DNA of 64,000 nucleotides from the NCBI RefSeq assembly GCF_017744095.1, contig NZ_JAGHQX010000010.1, positions 1 to 64,000 on the forward strand, given 5' to 3'. Positions 36,649 through 46,488 of this stretch are shown in pieces (the stretch's first letter is position 1; the number at the start of each line of letters is the position of its first letter). A model generated the notes under the pieces. It made no database searches. It was not told where the DNA came from and worked only from the letters and a program-made list of their open reading frames with translations. The position numbers and the translations under genes are program-made. The stretch comes from Shimia sp. R10_1. Its GTDB lineage: Bacteria > Pseudomonadota > Alphaproteobacteria > Rhodobacterales > Rhodobacteraceae.

Positions 36649-37830
36649 TCAGATTGCTTTTTTCAGCTCTTCGACCAGATCGGTGCGCTCCCAGCTGAAG
36701 CCGCCATCCGCATCCGGGGTGCGACCAAAGTGGCCATAGGCTGCGGTGCGCTGGTAAATCGGCTTGTTGAGCTGCAGTTTTTCGCGAATGCCGCGTGGGG
36801 TCAGGCTCATCACATTGCGGATCGCTTTTTCGATCTCCGCCGGGGCGACCTCACCTGTGCCGAACGTGTCTGCATAGACCGACAGCGGCTCAGACACGCC
36901 AATCGCGTAAGACAGCTGAATGGTGCAGCGCTCCGCCATGCCTGCGGCCACCACGTTTTTGGCCAGATAGCGCGCGGCATAGGCTGCGGAGCGGTCCACC
37001 TTGGTTGGATCTTTGCCAGAGAACGCGCCGCCACCATGTGGGGCTGCGCCGCCGTAAGTGTCCACAATGATCTTGCGGCCTGTCAGACCTGCGTCCCCAT
37101 CCGGGCCACCGATCACAAACTTGCCGGTCGGGTTCACGTGCCACGCGGTGGCATCGGTGATCCAGCCCTCAGGCAGCGTTTCGCGGATGTAAGGCTCCAC
37201 AACGGCGCGCACATCGGCGCTGCTCATGGTCTCATCAAGGTGCTGTGTGGACAGCACGATGGAGCTCACACCCACAGGTTTGCCGCCTTCATAAACCACC
37301 GACAGCTGGGATTTCGCATCCGGGCCCAATGTTGGCTCTTGGCCAGATTTGCGTACCTCGGCCAGTCGACGCAGGATCGCGTGTGAATACTGGATCGGGG
37401 CGGGCATCAACGCCTCAGTCTCTGTTGTGGCATAGCCAAACATGATGCCCTGATCGCCCGCGCCTTCGTCTTTGTCCGCGGCCGCATCGACGCCCTGCGC
37501 GATATGGGCGGATTGCTCGTGCAGCAGGTTGGTGATTTCCACCGTCTCGTGGTGGAACTTTTCCTGCTCATAGCCGATGTCTTTGATACAGGCGCGCGCG
37601 ATCTCGTCGATCTTGCCCATATAGTCATGCAGCTTGTCCTGATCCGACAGACCAACCTCGCCGCCAATCACCACGCGATTTGTGGTGGCAAAGGTTTCTG
37701 CCGCAACGCGGGCCTCTGGTTCTTCTGCCAAAAAGGCATCAAGTACGGCGTCCGAGATACGGTCACAGACCTTGTCTGGGTGGCCTTCCGAAACGCTTTC
37801 GGAAGTAAACGTGTAGTTCTGTCGTGTCAT
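36649..37830 (-). CDS. metK: S-adenosylmethionine synthetase
   Basis: Makes SAM from methionine and ATP. 393 residues. Start ATG 37830 ([20 protein letters not shown]), with GGAG 7 bases upstream inside a riboswitch pseudoknot. The two PROSITE-type motifs are intact: [12 protein letters not shown] and [16 protein letters not shown]. The catalytic His is in SEGHPDK. Translation should be shut when SAM or SAH binds the leader RNA. A strong terminator follows. Confidence 0.97.
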   Translation of the reverse strand: MTRQNYTFTSESVSEGHPDKVCDRISDAVLDAFLAEEPEARVAAETFATTNRVVIGGEVGLSDQDKLHDYMGKIDEIARACIKDIGYEQEKFHHETVEITNLLHEQSAHIAQGVDAAADKDEGAGDQGIMFGYATTETEALMPAPIQYSHAILRRLAEVRKSGQEPTLGPDAKSQLSVVYEGGKPVGVSSIVLSTQHLDETMSSADVRAVVEPYIRETLPEGWITDATAWHVNPTGKFVIGGPDGDAGLTGRKIIVDTYGGAAPHGGGAFSGKDPTKVDRSAAYAARYLAKNVVAAGMAERCTIQLSYAIGVSEPLSVYADTFGTGEVAPAEIEKAIRNVMSLTPRGIREKLQLNKPIYQRTAAYGHFGRTPDADGGFSWERTDLVEELKKAI

Positions 37831-37834
37831 GAAG

Positions 37835-37879
37835 TGCTCCATTGGATAATCGATCGCCACGTCAGGAAGCCGTTGTGAC
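37835..37879 (-). promoter_or_regulatory. SAM/SAH riboswitch of metK
   Basis: On the minus strand the leader reads GTCACAACGGCTTCCTGACG then GTGGC, a linker, and CCAATGGAGCA, ending 4 bases before metK's ATG. This matches the SAM/SAH aptamer core (CACAACGGCUUCCUG ... AUGGAGCA) almost base for base. P1 is GTCAC (37879-37875) with GTGGC (37860-37856), including one G-U pair. The pseudoknot pairs GCTTCC (37870-37865) with GGAGC (37840-37836), which contains the Shine-Dalgarno sequence, so ligand binding blocks translation. The class is known from Rhodobacterales upstream of metK. Confidence 0.9.
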
Positions 37880-37919
37880 GACAAAGTGTGTTTCGCCCTA
37901 TCTGAGCGGGCGGGCCGGG

Positions 37920-39434
37920 TCAATCGCTATTGCGCCTCATCGTTAAGGCCACAGCGCATATCAGCAAGACCACCACAGCAAAGCAGAGCCAATCTCCGGT
38001 GCGTGCATAAAGGGTCAGCGCTTGAGGTTTAGGCAAGGCGGCATCCAGATACCCCTCTGTGTTGAGAGGGAGTGACTCCAGCACACGCCCCTGCGCATCA
38101 ATCACCGCGCTCACGCCTGTGTTGGCAGCGCGCAGCACCGGCAACCCGCTTTCAATCGCCCGCATCCGGGCCTGTGCCAGATGCTGAAACGGGCCAGAGA
38201 AACTGCCAAACCAGGCATCATTGGTCAGATGCAGGATGAAATCCGGCCGCGCGGGCGCGCCAAACACATCCTGCGGAAAAACCGCCTCATAACAGATCAG
38301 CATCAGGGCTTTGCCCAGCGCCCCAAGATCCATCAGCGCAGGCCCCGGCCCCGGCGAGAACCCTTCGCCATTCTGGCTCGCAAAGCCCGCGATCCCAACG
38401 CGCGACAACAAATTGCCCAGCGGGATGTACTCGCCAAAAGGCACGAGATGGTGTTTGTCATAGGTCGCAGCCACAGTGCCACTGGCGTCGAGCAGCACCG
38501 CCGCGTTGTGAATGCGCAGCCCTTCAAACCGGTTGATCCCCAAAACCACGGGCACACCCGCCGCAGAGCGGTTGATGATTTGAAGCGTTTCTTCGGCGTA
38601 ATTCAAAAGTACCGGCACCGCAGTTTCTGGCCAGACAATCAGATCCGGTCGCACGTCACCCGCCGCTGAGGCCCGCACCAGCCGCTCAAAGAAAATGCCG
38701 GTATACTCAGGATCCCATTTCTGATGTTGCGGGGCATTGGGCTGCACCAGCCGCACCACCGGACGATCATCCGTTGCGATCGGCTCTGGTGTCGGCATCG
38801 GCCCTGCCAGCGCAACCGCACCGGCGATGCCCAACGGGGCCAACAGGCGCCGCCCGCGTTTGGCAACCAAAGACAGCCCCAGCGCAAGACCGACCGCAAA
38901 CAGCAGCAGGTTCAGCCCATGTGGCCCCACAAACGCCGCGCCCTGCCCGGCGATCCGATCCACCAGCACATAGGAGGGCATGCCCCAGGGAAAACCAGAC
39001 AGCACATAGGCGCGCGCAAGCTCTGCCCCCGTCAGCGTCAGCACAACAGGCCAGCCGCTGAGATGCAGCCGTTTCGCCCCCCAGAAAGCCGCCATCCAAA
39101 ACAGCGCCAGCCCCACCGCCATAAAGACAATGGCAAAGGGCGCCATCCAGCCATGACGCAGCGGATCCACAAAGAAAGGCTCCACAATCCAATGCAGCGA
39201 CATGGCAAAATAGCCGGTGCCAAATCCCAGGCCCAACCACGCACTTTCGCGCCCACGCTGCACCTCATGCAGCAGATAAAACACCGCCGCAAAGCTCAGA
39301 AGCGTCGCCCACCAGAGATCAAATGGCGGATGGCCCAGCCCCGCCATGCTGCCCAGCAACGCGCCGCCAGCGGCAATGCGGAAAGGCACAGTACGCCAGC
39401 CGCGCCGCCCTTCCGACGATTGGGTGTCAGCCAT
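37920..39434 (-). CDS. lnt: Apolipoprotein N-acyltransferase
   Basis: Final step of lipoprotein maturation in the inner membrane. 504 residues; about seven N-terminal membrane segments, then a CN-hydrolase domain from about 230. Catalytic triad: Glu in [11 protein letters not shown], Lys in [13 protein letters not shown], Cys in LICYEAVFP. Start ATG 39434 overlaps the corC stop by 8 bases (ATGGCTGA), so the genes are coupled. The next element downstream is the metK riboswitch, about 40 bp after the stop. Confidence 0.95.
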   Translation of the reverse strand: MADTQSSEGRRGWRTVPFRIAAGGALLGSMAGLGHPPFDLWWATLLSFAAVFYLLHEVQRGRESAWLGLGFGTGYFAMSLHWIVEPFFVDPLRHGWMAPFAIVFMAVGLALFWMAAFWGAKRLHLSGWPVVLTLTGAELARAYVLSGFPWGMPSYVLVDRIAGQGAAFVGPHGLNLLLFAVGLALGLSLVAKRGRRLLAPLGIAGAVALAGPMPTPEPIATDDRPVVRLVQPNAPQHQKWDPEYTGIFFERLVRASAAGDVRPDLIVWPETAVPVLLNYAEETLQIINRSAAGVPVVLGINRFEGLRIHNAAVLLDASGTVAATYDKHHLVPFGEYIPLGNLLSRVGIAGFASQNGEGFSPGPGPALMDLGALGKALMLICYEAVFPQDVFGAPARPDFILHLTNDAWFGSFSGPFQHLAQARMRAIESGLPVLRAANTGVSAVIDAQGRVLESLPLNTEGYLDAALPKPQALTLYARTGDWLCFAVVVLLICAVALTMRRNSD

Positions 39435-40323
39435 CCTGCACAACCACCGAGGGGCTGGGCACAAAGACACGCAGGCGTTTGATGCGGCGTGGATCGGCAT
39501 CCACCACCTCAAATTCCACGCCATCCGGGCTTTCCACCACTTCCCCCCGTGCGGGCACATGGCCGCTCAGCATAAAGACCAGCCCGCCAAGCGTGTCGAT
39601 CTCCTCGCGGTCCACCTCTTCGTGATGGGTCAGCGAGCGGCCAATGGCGGCCTCAAAATCCTCCAGCGGGGTTTTGGACAAGGCGAGGTAGCAGCCGGGC
39701 TTTTCCTCAACAAACAGATCCGCCTCTTCAACGTCATGCTCATCGGCGATGTCGCCGATCACCTGTTCGATCAGATCCTCAATGGTCACCAGACCATCGA
39801 CACCGCCATATTCATCAATCACCAGCGCCATATGCCGCCGCTCGGTCTGCATCTTGGTGAGCAGCACGCCAATGGTCATGGAGGGGGGCACAAACAACAG
39901 CGGGCGCAGCACTTTGGAGACATCAAAATCCGCATCGCCATTGCCGTTAAAGCCATGGCGCAGCGCAAAATCTTTCAGGTGGACAAAGCCGACCGGCGTA
40001 TCCAGCGTGTTGTCATAGACCGGCAGACGGGTCATGCCACTGTCGCGAAACAGCTGCACCAGCTCTGTTTTCGTGATGGTGTTGGGCACCGCGATAATAT
40101 CAGCCTTGGGAACCGCCACATCCTCAACGCGCATGCGGCGCAGGTTGACCATACCATGGACCTGACCCGCCGGGGCGGAGGGGGCGACCGCGCGCGTTGC
40201 GCCCGGCTGCACGGTGTCTTTGGAGCCCAAAAGGCGGCTCAACCAGCCTTTTGATGCGTTTTTCTTGCCTTCCGGCTGCGCGCGGAGCGCTGCGTTAGAA
40301 GACCCGTCTGTACTGTCGCCCAT
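39427..40323 (-). CDS. corC: CorC/HlyC-family CBS-domain protein
   Basis: Soluble CBS-pair protein associated with Mg/Co efflux and with membrane stress (YbeX). 298 residues: CBS1 (about 65-125, VPNTITKTELVQLFRDSG and RLPVYDNTLDTPVGFVHLKDF), CBS2 (about 130-190, VIDEYGGVDGLVTIEDLIEQVIGDI), and a C-terminal CorC_HlyC domain with IGRSLTHHEEVDREEIDTLGG. No membrane segment. It sits in the usual phoH-ybeY-corC-lnt order. Confidence 0.94.
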   Translation of the reverse strand: MGDSTDGSSNAALRAQPEGKKNASKGWLSRLLGSKDTVQPGATRAVAPSAPAGQVHGMVNLRRMRVEDVAVPKADIIAVPNTITKTELVQLFRDSGMTRLPVYDNTLDTPVGFVHLKDFALRHGFNGNGDADFDVSKVLRPLLFVPPSMTIGVLLTKMQTERRHMALVIDEYGGVDGLVTIEDLIEQVIGDIADEHDVEEADLFVEEKPGCYLALSKTPLEDFEAAIGRSLTHHEEVDREEIDTLGGLVFMLSGHVPARGEVVESPDGVEFEVVDADPRRIKRLRVFVPSPSVVVQDG

Positions 40324-40378
40324 CTGTCCTTTCCGATGATCGGTGTCATTGGTCTGTTATGCGAGGCTGTCGCGCCCC

Positions 40379-40885
40379 TTAGTTGTCGTCATATGGGTCT
40401 GGCAGACCCAGTTTGCCAAGTATGGCCACCTCGTGACCTTCCATCAAAGTGGCATCTTTGTCACGGATATGATCATACCCCAAAAGATGTAACACGCCAT
40501 GAACAACAAGATGCGTGCAATGATCCGTCAGCGATTTACCTGCCGCCTCCGCCTCTCTGAGGCAGGTGTCATAGGAAATCGCGATGTCCCCCAGCTCTTC
40601 CGGCAGGCCCATCATCGACGGCTCTGGCGCATCGGGCGTGCCCCCATCTTCCTCTGCACCACGCTCTTCGCTGGGCCAGCTCAACACATTGGTGGCTTTG
40701 TCCTTGTCGCGAAAGTCGGCGTTCAGCACGGCAATCCGCGCATCATCACAGGCCAGCACCGCGATCTCGAAATCTGCTGCGGTGAGCGCGAGATGCGCCA
40801 AAGTGGCTTGGGCTGCGGTTTCCGCGAGGGTTTCAAAATCGAGGCTCTCCCAGCGCGGGTCTTCGACAATGACGTCGGTCAGCAT
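40379..40885 (-). CDS. ybeY: Endoribonuclease / rRNA maturation factor YbeY
   Basis: Zn-dependent RNase for 16S rRNA 3' processing and ribosome quality control. 168 residues. The metal site HLVVHGVLHLLGYDH (three His) is intact. Start ATG 40885 (MLTDVIVEDPRWESL) is the family start but has no good Shine-Dalgarno sequence. Residues about 75-95 (ERGAEEDGGTPDAPEPSM) are a longer, acidic loop than in E. coli. In line with phoH and corC. Confidence 0.94.
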   Translation of the reverse strand: MLTDVIVEDPRWESLDFETLAETAAQATLAHLALTAADFEIAVLACDDARIAVLNADFRDKDKATNVLSWPSEERGAEEDGGTPDAPEPSMMGLPEELGDIAISYDTCLREAEAAGKSLTDHCTHLVVHGVLHLLGYDHIRDKDATLMEGHEVAILGKLGLPDPYDDN

Positions 40886-40949
40886 GGCGCAGTTGCACGG
40901 GGGCTGACGGCCCCCGGACCCCCGTGGATATTTGAAGAATGAAAAAGGC

Positions 40950-41990
40950 TCATGCTTTTTTCTCTTTCTCCGCAAGGGCGCGCACCGCATCGGCATCATA
41001 GGCTTTGATGATCGCCGCCACCAACGGATGGCGCACCACATCCTCGGCAGTGAAATAGTTGAAACTGATGTTGGGAATGCCCTTGAGCAGGCGCTCCGCA
41101 TCTTTCAGGCCCGAGGGCACGCCACGCGGCAAATCGATCTGGCTGCGGTCGCCGGTGATCACCATGCGCGAGCCTTCGCCCAGACGGGTCAGGAACATTT
41201 TCATCTGCATGGTGGTGGCGTTCTGGGCCTCATCCAACACCACAAAGGCATTGGCAAGCGTGCGCCCGCGCATAAACGCCAATGGCGCGATCTCGATCTT
41301 CTTCTCCTCGATCAGCTTGGCCAGCTGTTTGCCGGGCAAGAAATCATTCAGCGCATCATAAAGCGGCTGCATGTAGGGATCGACCTTGTCCTTCATGTCG
41401 CCGGGCAGATAGCCAAGCTTTTCACCCGCTTCCACCGCAGGACGCGACAGAATGATCCGGTCCACCTGACCGGAGATGAACATGCTCACGCCCACAGCCA
41501 CGGCGAGATAGGTCTTACCCGTACCCGCAGGACCAATGCCGAAGGCCAGCTCATTGTTAAACAGCGACAAAACATAGGCTTTTTGCGCGTCTGTGCGCGG
41601 CTCAATCAGCTTTTTGCGGGTCTTGATCTCAACCGGGCCGCCCTTGAACATCTCCAGCTGGTCGCCCTCACGTGCGCCGGTCTCTGCCTCTGAGGGTCCC
41701 ATGCGGATCTCGCGATCAATATCTCCGGGATCGACGGATTTGCCACTCTCCAGCCGTGTGTAAAGTCCAGTCAGCACCTCAACAGCCTCTGCCTGTGCAG
41801 GCTCTTCGCCGTGAATATCAAGCTGGTTGCCCCGGCGCAGGATCTGGACGCCAAGCTTCTGCTCTATATCTGCGAGATTGCGATCGTATTCGCCGCAAAG
41901 TTCGATCAGCAAACGGTTGTCTGGGAACTCGACCGACGCTGGTTTGGGCGCGGTGGTGGCGGGCGGTTGGGACGTTGTGCCGGTGGGCAA
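40950..41990 (-). CDS. phoH: PhoH-like ATPase (YbeZ)
   Basis: P-loop ATPase that works with YbeY in RNA metabolism. 346 residues. Walker A GPAGTGKTYLAVA (about 147-159), SRPAVEAGEKLGYLPGD, Walker B AFVVLDEAQNATTMQMKMFLTR, GDRSQIDLPRG. N-terminal 130 residues contain a KH-like/jag-type region (LLIELCGEYDRNLADIEQKL). Upstream lie the lipoprotein and OmpA genes rather than miaB directly. Confidence 0.95.
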   Translation of the reverse strand: MPTGTTSQPPATTAPKPASVEFPDNRLLIELCGEYDRNLADIEQKLGVQILRRGNQLDIHGEEPAQAEAVEVLTGLYTRLESGKSVDPGDIDREIRMGPSEAETGAREGDQLEMFKGGPVEIKTRKKLIEPRTDAQKAYVLSLFNNELAFGIGPAGTGKTYLAVAVGVSMFISGQVDRIILSRPAVEAGEKLGYLPGDMKDKVDPYMQPLYDALNDFLPGKQLAKLIEEKKIEIAPLAFMRGRTLANAFVVLDEAQNATTMQMKMFLTRLGEGSRMVITGDRSQIDLPRGVPSGLKDAERLLKGIPNISFNYFTAEDVVRHPLVAAIIKAYDADAVRALAEKEKKA

Positions 41991-42103
41991 TCACTTCTCC
42001 TGTAGCGAAGGGTCTGTGCCTATCGTGCCAAGTTGGGCCGCCACGTGCAAGCGCACGCCAGTGAATTTTCCATGACGCCTGCAAATTTCATCACAGGCGC
42101 ACA

Positions 42104-42137
42104 AAAGAAAAACGCCGCCAGCACAGGGCTGACGGCG
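42104..42137 (-). terminator. Terminator of the lipoprotein gene
   Basis: Arms cgccgccagc (42113-42122) and gctgacggcg (42128-42137) with one G-U pair; on the minus strand the stem runs into TTTTTCTTTTG, 26 bp after the lipoprotein stop. Confidence 0.88.
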
Positions 42138-42162
42138 CGCATTTGTGATGATCTGAATCTGA

Positions 42163-42462
42163 TCAGATCCAATCGCCGAACTTGGAACCTTCTTTGTAAG
42201 GCCCTGTCGCCACGCCGGAAGGGGCCGCACCGGAGCAGACCGGCTTGCCATAGGGATCCAGACGCTGAGACAGATAACCCTCTACACCGTCATCAATGAT
42301 CCAGTGGTCACACCCATTTGGATCGACCCAGACCCCGGCAACAAGGTTGCTCAGGTGGCCAGAGTCGCGGCCATTGTCCACAGTCTTGTCAATTTTTGGC
42401 TCCACACAGGCAGACACGCTCGCGGCCAGCCCAAGAAGAAGAACACCTTTGATCCGTTTCAT
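42163..42462 (-). CDS. Small lipoprotein with the WVDPxGC/DDGVEGY motif
   Basis: 99-residue predicted lipoprotein: signal peptide MKRIKGVLLLGLAASVSAC with a lipobox ending in Cys19. Residues 44-76 carry VWVDPNGCDHWIIDDGVEGY followed by G-x-PVC, a block almost identical to residues 47-79 of the OmpA protein encoded 12 bp upstream. Two conserved Cys (51 and 76) could form a disulfide in the periplasm. The rest is short and polar. It lies in the OmpA transcription unit and ends with its own terminator. No known family assigned; probably an envelope structural partner of the OmpA protein. Confidence 0.75.
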   Translation of the reverse strand: MKRIKGVLLLGLAASVSACVEPKIDKTVDNGRDSGHLSNLVAGVWVDPNGCDHWIIDDGVEGYLSQRLDPYGKPVCSGAAPSGVATGPYKEGSKFGDWI

Positions 42463-42474
42463 GCTCGCTCCCCT

Positions 42475-43050
42475 TCAGCGCAGGCAGATGATTTCAACGC
42501 GACGGTTTTCCGCCATGCCCGCTGACGTGCGGTTGGTGGCGCGTGGCATACGCTCGCCGTAGCCGCGCACATCCGCAACCCGCGCACCGCTCTGACGGGC
42601 AACTTTCGCCACCGCGTTGGCACGGTTGTAGCTCAGGCGCATGTTGTAGCTGTCGCTGGCGCGGCTGTCCGTGTGGCCCAAGATGATAAAGGCAGAGGCG
42701 TTTGCGCTTTTGAAAAACTCCGCCAGTTTCTGGCGGTTGGCCGTGTTGATGTAATGTTTGTCCGTGGCAAAGAACTGGTCAGAGTTCATCACGCCACAGA
42801 TATTGCCCCGGCGGCAGACCGGAATACCCTGGCGGTTGACGTGTGGGGTCATGTAGCCTTCCACGCCATCGTCCATCACCCAGTGCTCACAGCCATCCGG
42901 ATCCACCCAGACAGTTGGCACATAGCGCTGACCAAGCACCGTGCGCTGGTTCTGCGCGAGGGCGGGTTCGGCAATGGACATAAGCGCAACACAGGCAGCT
43001 GCTGCACTCCCCCAAATCGCCCGCATTTTATTTTTGGAATTTTTCGCCAC
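42475..43050 (-). CDS. OmpA-family outer-membrane/peptidoglycan-binding protein
   Basis: 191 residues. The GTG start at 43050 has GGAGAGGG upstream and gives a basic n-region before the signal peptide (MRAIWGSAAAACVALMSIAE, cut at ALA); ATG 43026 has no ribosome site. After it comes the 33-residue motif shared with the neighbouring lipoprotein (47-79), then a C-terminal OmpA domain (about 92-190). Peptidoglycan-contact residues are in place: Asp128 (LGHTDSRAS) and Arg143 (LSYNRANAV). There is no beta barrel, so anchoring to the outer membrane must be through other means, perhaps the lipoprotein. Confidence 0.88.
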   Translation of the reverse strand: MAKNSKNKMRAIWGSAAAACVALMSIAEPALAQNQRTVLGQRYVPTVWVDPDGCEHWVMDDGVEGYMTPHVNRQGIPVCRRGNICGVMNSDQFFATDKHYINTANRQKLAEFFKSANASAFIILGHTDSRASDSYNMRLSYNRANAVAKVARQSGARVADVRGYGERMPRATNRTSAGMAENRRVEIICLR

Positions 43051-43214
43051 AGCGATACCCTCTCCATATCCCCCGAAAGCTTCGTTCAATCGAAACACGT
43101 TCTAAATCAAGGCTTTCAACATTGTCTTAAAATGCAGTGAAAAGCGCATTAAGTGAAGAAGAAATGCAAAGTTCTCGCGGCTGGCACATAAAAATATGGT
43201 CATAATGTGACAAA

Positions 43215-43239
43215 GGCGCTCCCATCAAAATGGAGCGCC
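43215..43239 (-). terminator. Terminator of miaB
   Basis: Arms ggcgctcc (43215-43222) and ggagcgcc (43232-43239). A short T-rich tail (tttgt) follows on the minus strand. It separates miaB from the OmpA unit. Confidence 0.6.
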
Positions 43240-43283
43240 GTCATCAATTTTTGGCTGTACCCGACAATGTTTCCGCAGCGCGA

Positions 43284-44633
43284 TCAATCGCCGATCAGCA
43301 CTCCCCCCAGGGAGTTGGTGCTGCTCTCCACGATTCTCACGCGTTTGATCTCGCCGATTTGCCCTTTGGGATCATGCACATAAACCGCATGCAGATAATC
43401 GGACTTGCCCACCATCTGCCCATCCAGACGCCCCGGCTTTTCATAAAGCACGCTCACCTCGCGCCCGACCATGCTGTCCTGAATTTCGCGTTGCTGCGTG
43501 CTGAGCAACGCCTGAAGACGTTGCAGACGGTCGCTGGATTCTGCCTCATCCACCAGCGGACGCTCCGCCGCAGGCGTGCCGGGACGGGTGGAATATTTGA
43601 AGCTGTAGGCCTGCCCGTAGCGGACCTCTTCAATCAGATCCATCGTGTCCTGGAAATCCTGTTCGGTCTCTTCTGGGAAGCCGACGATGAAATCACCAGA
43701 CAGCAGCATATCCGGCCGCGCGGCACGGATACGCTCGATGAGCTTGATATAGCTGTCGCGGTCATGGCTGCGGTTCATGCGTTTCAGGATCTTGTTGGAG
43801 CCGGACTGCACCGGCAGGTGCAGATAGGGCATCAGCTTTTCGCAGGTGCCATGGGCCTCGATCAGATCGTCCATCATGTCGTTGGGGTGGCTGGTGGTGA
43901 AGCGAATACGCTCCAGCCCATCGATCTTGTCGAGCTCCCAGATCAGCCCCGCCAAGGTCATATCTCCCGCGCCATGCAGACCATGATAGGCGTTCACGTT
44001 CTGGCCCAGAAGGGTGATTTCACGCACGCCGCGCTCCACCAGATCCCGCGCTTCGGTCAGCACGCGATCCACCGGGCGGCTCACCTCGGCGCCACGGGTG
44101 TAGGGCACAACACAGAAGGCACAGAATTTGTCACAGCCTTCCTGTACGGTCAGAAACGCAGTGGGCGCGCGCTTGGCTTTAGGGCGACGCTTGAGCTTTT
44201 CAAATTTGTCTTCTTCCGGGAAATCCGTGTCGAGCGCCTTCACACCCTCCTGGGTTTTGGCCTCCATCTCCGGCAGACGGTGATAGGCCTGCGGCCCCAC
44301 AACCAGATCCACCAGCGGCTGGCGGCGCATGATTTCTTCGCCCTCAGCCTGCGCCACGCACCCCGCCACACCGATCTTCAGGTTTGGCTTTTCCGCCTTC
44401 AGCCCCTTGAAACGCCCGAGTTCGGAATAAACTTTCTCCGCCGCTTTCTCCCGGATGTGACAGGTGTTGAGCAGGATCATATCCGCGTCATCTGCGTTGT
44501 CCGTCGTCTCGTAACCAGCGCCCCCCATGGCCTCTGCCATGCGCTCGCTGTCGTAGACATTCATCTGACACCCGTAGGTCTTGATGAAGAGCTTCTTTTT
44601 ATCAGCTGCAGTGTTTTCGGCCATGGCACTCAT
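43284..44633 (-). CDS. miaB: tRNA-2-methylthio-N6-dimethylallyladenosine synthase MiaB
   Basis: Radical-SAM methylthiotransferase acting on A37 of tRNAs. 449 residues from ATG 44633. N-terminal UPF0004 domain with its three Fe-S Cys ([39 protein letters not shown]), radical [18 protein letters not shown] (CxxxCxxC), [14 protein letters not shown], and a C-terminal TRAM domain ([13 protein letters not shown]). First gene of the large minus-strand block; a divergent gene begins 58 bp away. Confidence 0.96.
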   Translation of the reverse strand: MSAMAENTAADKKKLFIKTYGCQMNVYDSERMAEAMGGAGYETTDNADDADMILLNTCHIREKAAEKVYSELGRFKGLKAEKPNLKIGVAGCVAQAEGEEIMRRQPLVDLVVGPQAYHRLPEMEAKTQEGVKALDTDFPEEDKFEKLKRRPKAKRAPTAFLTVQEGCDKFCAFCVVPYTRGAEVSRPVDRVLTEARDLVERGVREITLLGQNVNAYHGLHGAGDMTLAGLIWELDKIDGLERIRFTTSHPNDMMDDLIEAHGTCEKLMPYLHLPVQSGSNKILKRMNRSHDRDSYIKLIERIRAARPDMLLSGDFIVGFPEETEQDFQDTMDLIEEVRYGQAYSFKYSTRPGTPAAERPLVDEAESSDRLQRLQALLSTQQREIQDSMVGREVSVLYEKPGRLDGQMVGKSDYLHAVYVHDPKGQIGEIKRVRIVESSTNSLGGVLIGD

Positions 44634-44691
44634 CCTGTCGCGTCTCGCGGTTTCAAGGCGCGTCTCTACATCAAAAAGAGGGGTGCTTGCA

Positions 44692-45636
44692 ATGCAGAGG
44701 GTTTTGGCAGATTTTAACACAACCAAGCGCATGAAAGAACGCGCAAAAACGCATGTGGGGCAGTGCATGACATACGACTCGCTGGAGCAATTCCTGCAAA
44801 CCGGTCAGGACCACCTTGCCAAAGGCCCGGTCGCCCTGATTTTTGCCGAAGATGATGTGGAGCTTGCCAGCACGCTGCGCCACCACCTGTCGCTGGGCTT
44901 TCAATCTGTCATCGCCTTTATGCCGCACAGCTTCAAACTGCCCGCAGATCTGACAGAGCGCTGCCAGCGTGTGACCATGGAGCGGGCCAATGGCCAACCC
45001 ATGCGCGATGCGGTGAACGCCATCACCAAAGCCGCACCTGACATCTGGCTCTACTACTGCTTCAACGCGGAGTATCTGTTTTATCCGTTTTGTGAAACGC
45101 GCAGCATTGGCGAGATGCTCGCCTTTCACTCTGAGGAGCGCCGCGATGCGATGCTCACTTATGTGATTGATCTCTATGCGGCAGATCTCGCGCAAAACCC
45201 GAATGCCGTGTCACTTGATACCGCACAGCTCGACCGCTCCGGCTACTACGCGCTGGCGCGGCCTGACGCGGAGAACCACGATCACCCCAAAGAGCGGCAG
45301 CTGGATTTCTTTGGCGGCCTGCGCTGGCGGTTTGAGGAGCACATCCCCTCCAACCGACGCAAGATCGACCGGATCTCGATTTTCCGCAGCAAACCCGGCC
45401 TGATCCTCAATGAGGATTTCACCTTCAACGATCAGGAATACAACACCTACGCCTGCCCCTGGCACAACAACCTGACCGCGGCGGTGTGCTCCTTCCGCAC
45501 GGCCAAAGCGCTGAAATCCAATCCGGGCTCGACCTTCGACATTCAGCAATTCAACTGGCACAACTCCGTGCGCTTTGAATGGCACTCCCGCCAATTGCTC
45601 GACCTTGGCCTGATGGAGCCGGGGCAGTGGTTCTAG
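44692..45636 (+). CDS. Putative glycosyltransferase-like protein
   Basis: 314 residues, start ATG 44692 with GAGGGG upstream. The early part ([32 protein letters not shown]) looks like the nucleotide-binding half of a GT-A glycosyltransferase, and later segments ([25 protein letters not shown]) recall family 2 relatives found in Rhodobacterales. No clear DxD is seen. It is divergent from miaB. Sugar donor and acceptor unknown; glycosyltransferase is a tentative call. Confidence 0.5.
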   Translation: MQRVLADFNTTKRMKERAKTHVGQCMTYDSLEQFLQTGQDHLAKGPVALIFAEDDVELASTLRHHLSLGFQSVIAFMPHSFKLPADLTERCQRVTMERANGQPMRDAVNAITKAAPDIWLYYCFNAEYLFYPFCETRSIGEMLAFHSEERRDAMLTYVIDLYAADLAQNPNAVSLDTAQLDRSGYYALARPDAENHDHPKERQLDFFGGLRWRFEEHIPSNRRKIDRISIFRSKPGLILNEDFTFNDQEYNTYACPWHNNLTAAVCSFRTAKALKSNPGSTFDIQQFNWHNSVRFEWHSRQLLDLGLMEPGQWF

Positions 45637-45668
45637 CATGGCGGTTCTGACAGGCGGTGCTCACTAGC

Positions 45669-46325
45669 ATGGCAACCGTTTGGTTCTTGGCTTTCGTCGC
45701 GCTTGCGTGTTGCGCAACGTGGTGGGGCACCATGGCGGTCTCGCTCTACAGAGCCATGAAAGCGCGGGGCACCACAACGACGCGCAGCCTCTACATACCG
45801 CTGGCACAGATCTCTGTGCTTTTTGTTCTGGGCGCGCTTTACCTCTCGCTGATCCCGCCCATTTTGGCAGTCACCTTTCCTCCGGTCTTCCTGCTGTATC
45901 TCATCTCCCTCTCCAGATACGCCTACCTCATGCCAGAGCTGTTTTTCCCAAGCTTGGCGCTGCCGCTTATCATGAGCGCAAGTCTGTTTGCTCTGTTGCA
46001 ACTGGCAAAACCGCCACGCAGTCGCATGTGGCGCGCGCTGGTGCATCCCGTGATTGTCTTGGTGAGCGTGGCCCTCAGCCTGAAAACAACAGAATTCATC
46101 GCCCAGATGCGGATTGAGTCCGCAGGCAAACGCCAAGACGCCATCTGCGTCTCATCGTTCAATCTGCAAAGAGCCTTAGCGCATCATGCCAAGGACTTTC
46201 GCTCCCCGCATGCCTTAGCCGTGATTGATGGCCACGTGCATGAATACAGCTTTTCAAATGACAGCTTTGGCCCGCCAGTGTTTGAACTGACGGGCACCTC
46301 TAAGCCGGAACATTATTGCGGGTAA
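45669..46325 (+). CDS. Hypothetical membrane protein
   Basis: 218 residues with four probable membrane segments in the first 140 residues (for example VWFLAFVALACCATWWGTM and ILAVTFPPVFLLYLIS) and a polar C-terminal part with two Cys (DAICVSSF, KPEHYCG), probably periplasmic. The ATG at 45669 is used; a GTG at 45657 is possible. It follows the glycosyltransferase-like gene by about 30 bases and may be co-transcribed. No family recognised. Confidence 0.6.
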   Translation: MATVWFLAFVALACCATWWGTMAVSLYRAMKARGTTTTRSLYIPLAQISVLFVLGALYLSLIPPILAVTFPPVFLLYLISLSRYAYLMPELFFPSLALPLIMSASLFALLQLAKPPRSRMWRALVHPVIVLVSVALSLKTTEFIAQMRIESAGKRQDAICVSSFNLQRALAHHAKDFRSPHALAVIDGHVHEYSFSNDSFGPPVFELTGTSKPEHYCG

Positions 46326-46488
46326 GCGCCTCATTATTGAAACCAGGCTTACGCGACCCTCCCCAGTCCACGGAAGGCGAAGCCGACCAGCCCCCGACCC
46401 TCCCCATGGGAGGGGGCTTCACCCCCACCCAGGGCCGGGGGCTGGCCTATGAAGGTGTTTCCGGCGTGTTGGGCGATGCTCCAGCCCC
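46326..46488. other. Convergent gap with repeated gaccctcccca and GC hairpins
   Basis: The 11-base word gaccctcccca occurs twice (near 46356 and 46397). The second copy forms a stem (ccctccccatgggaggg). The gap separates two convergent genes and may terminate both. Confidence 0.4.
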
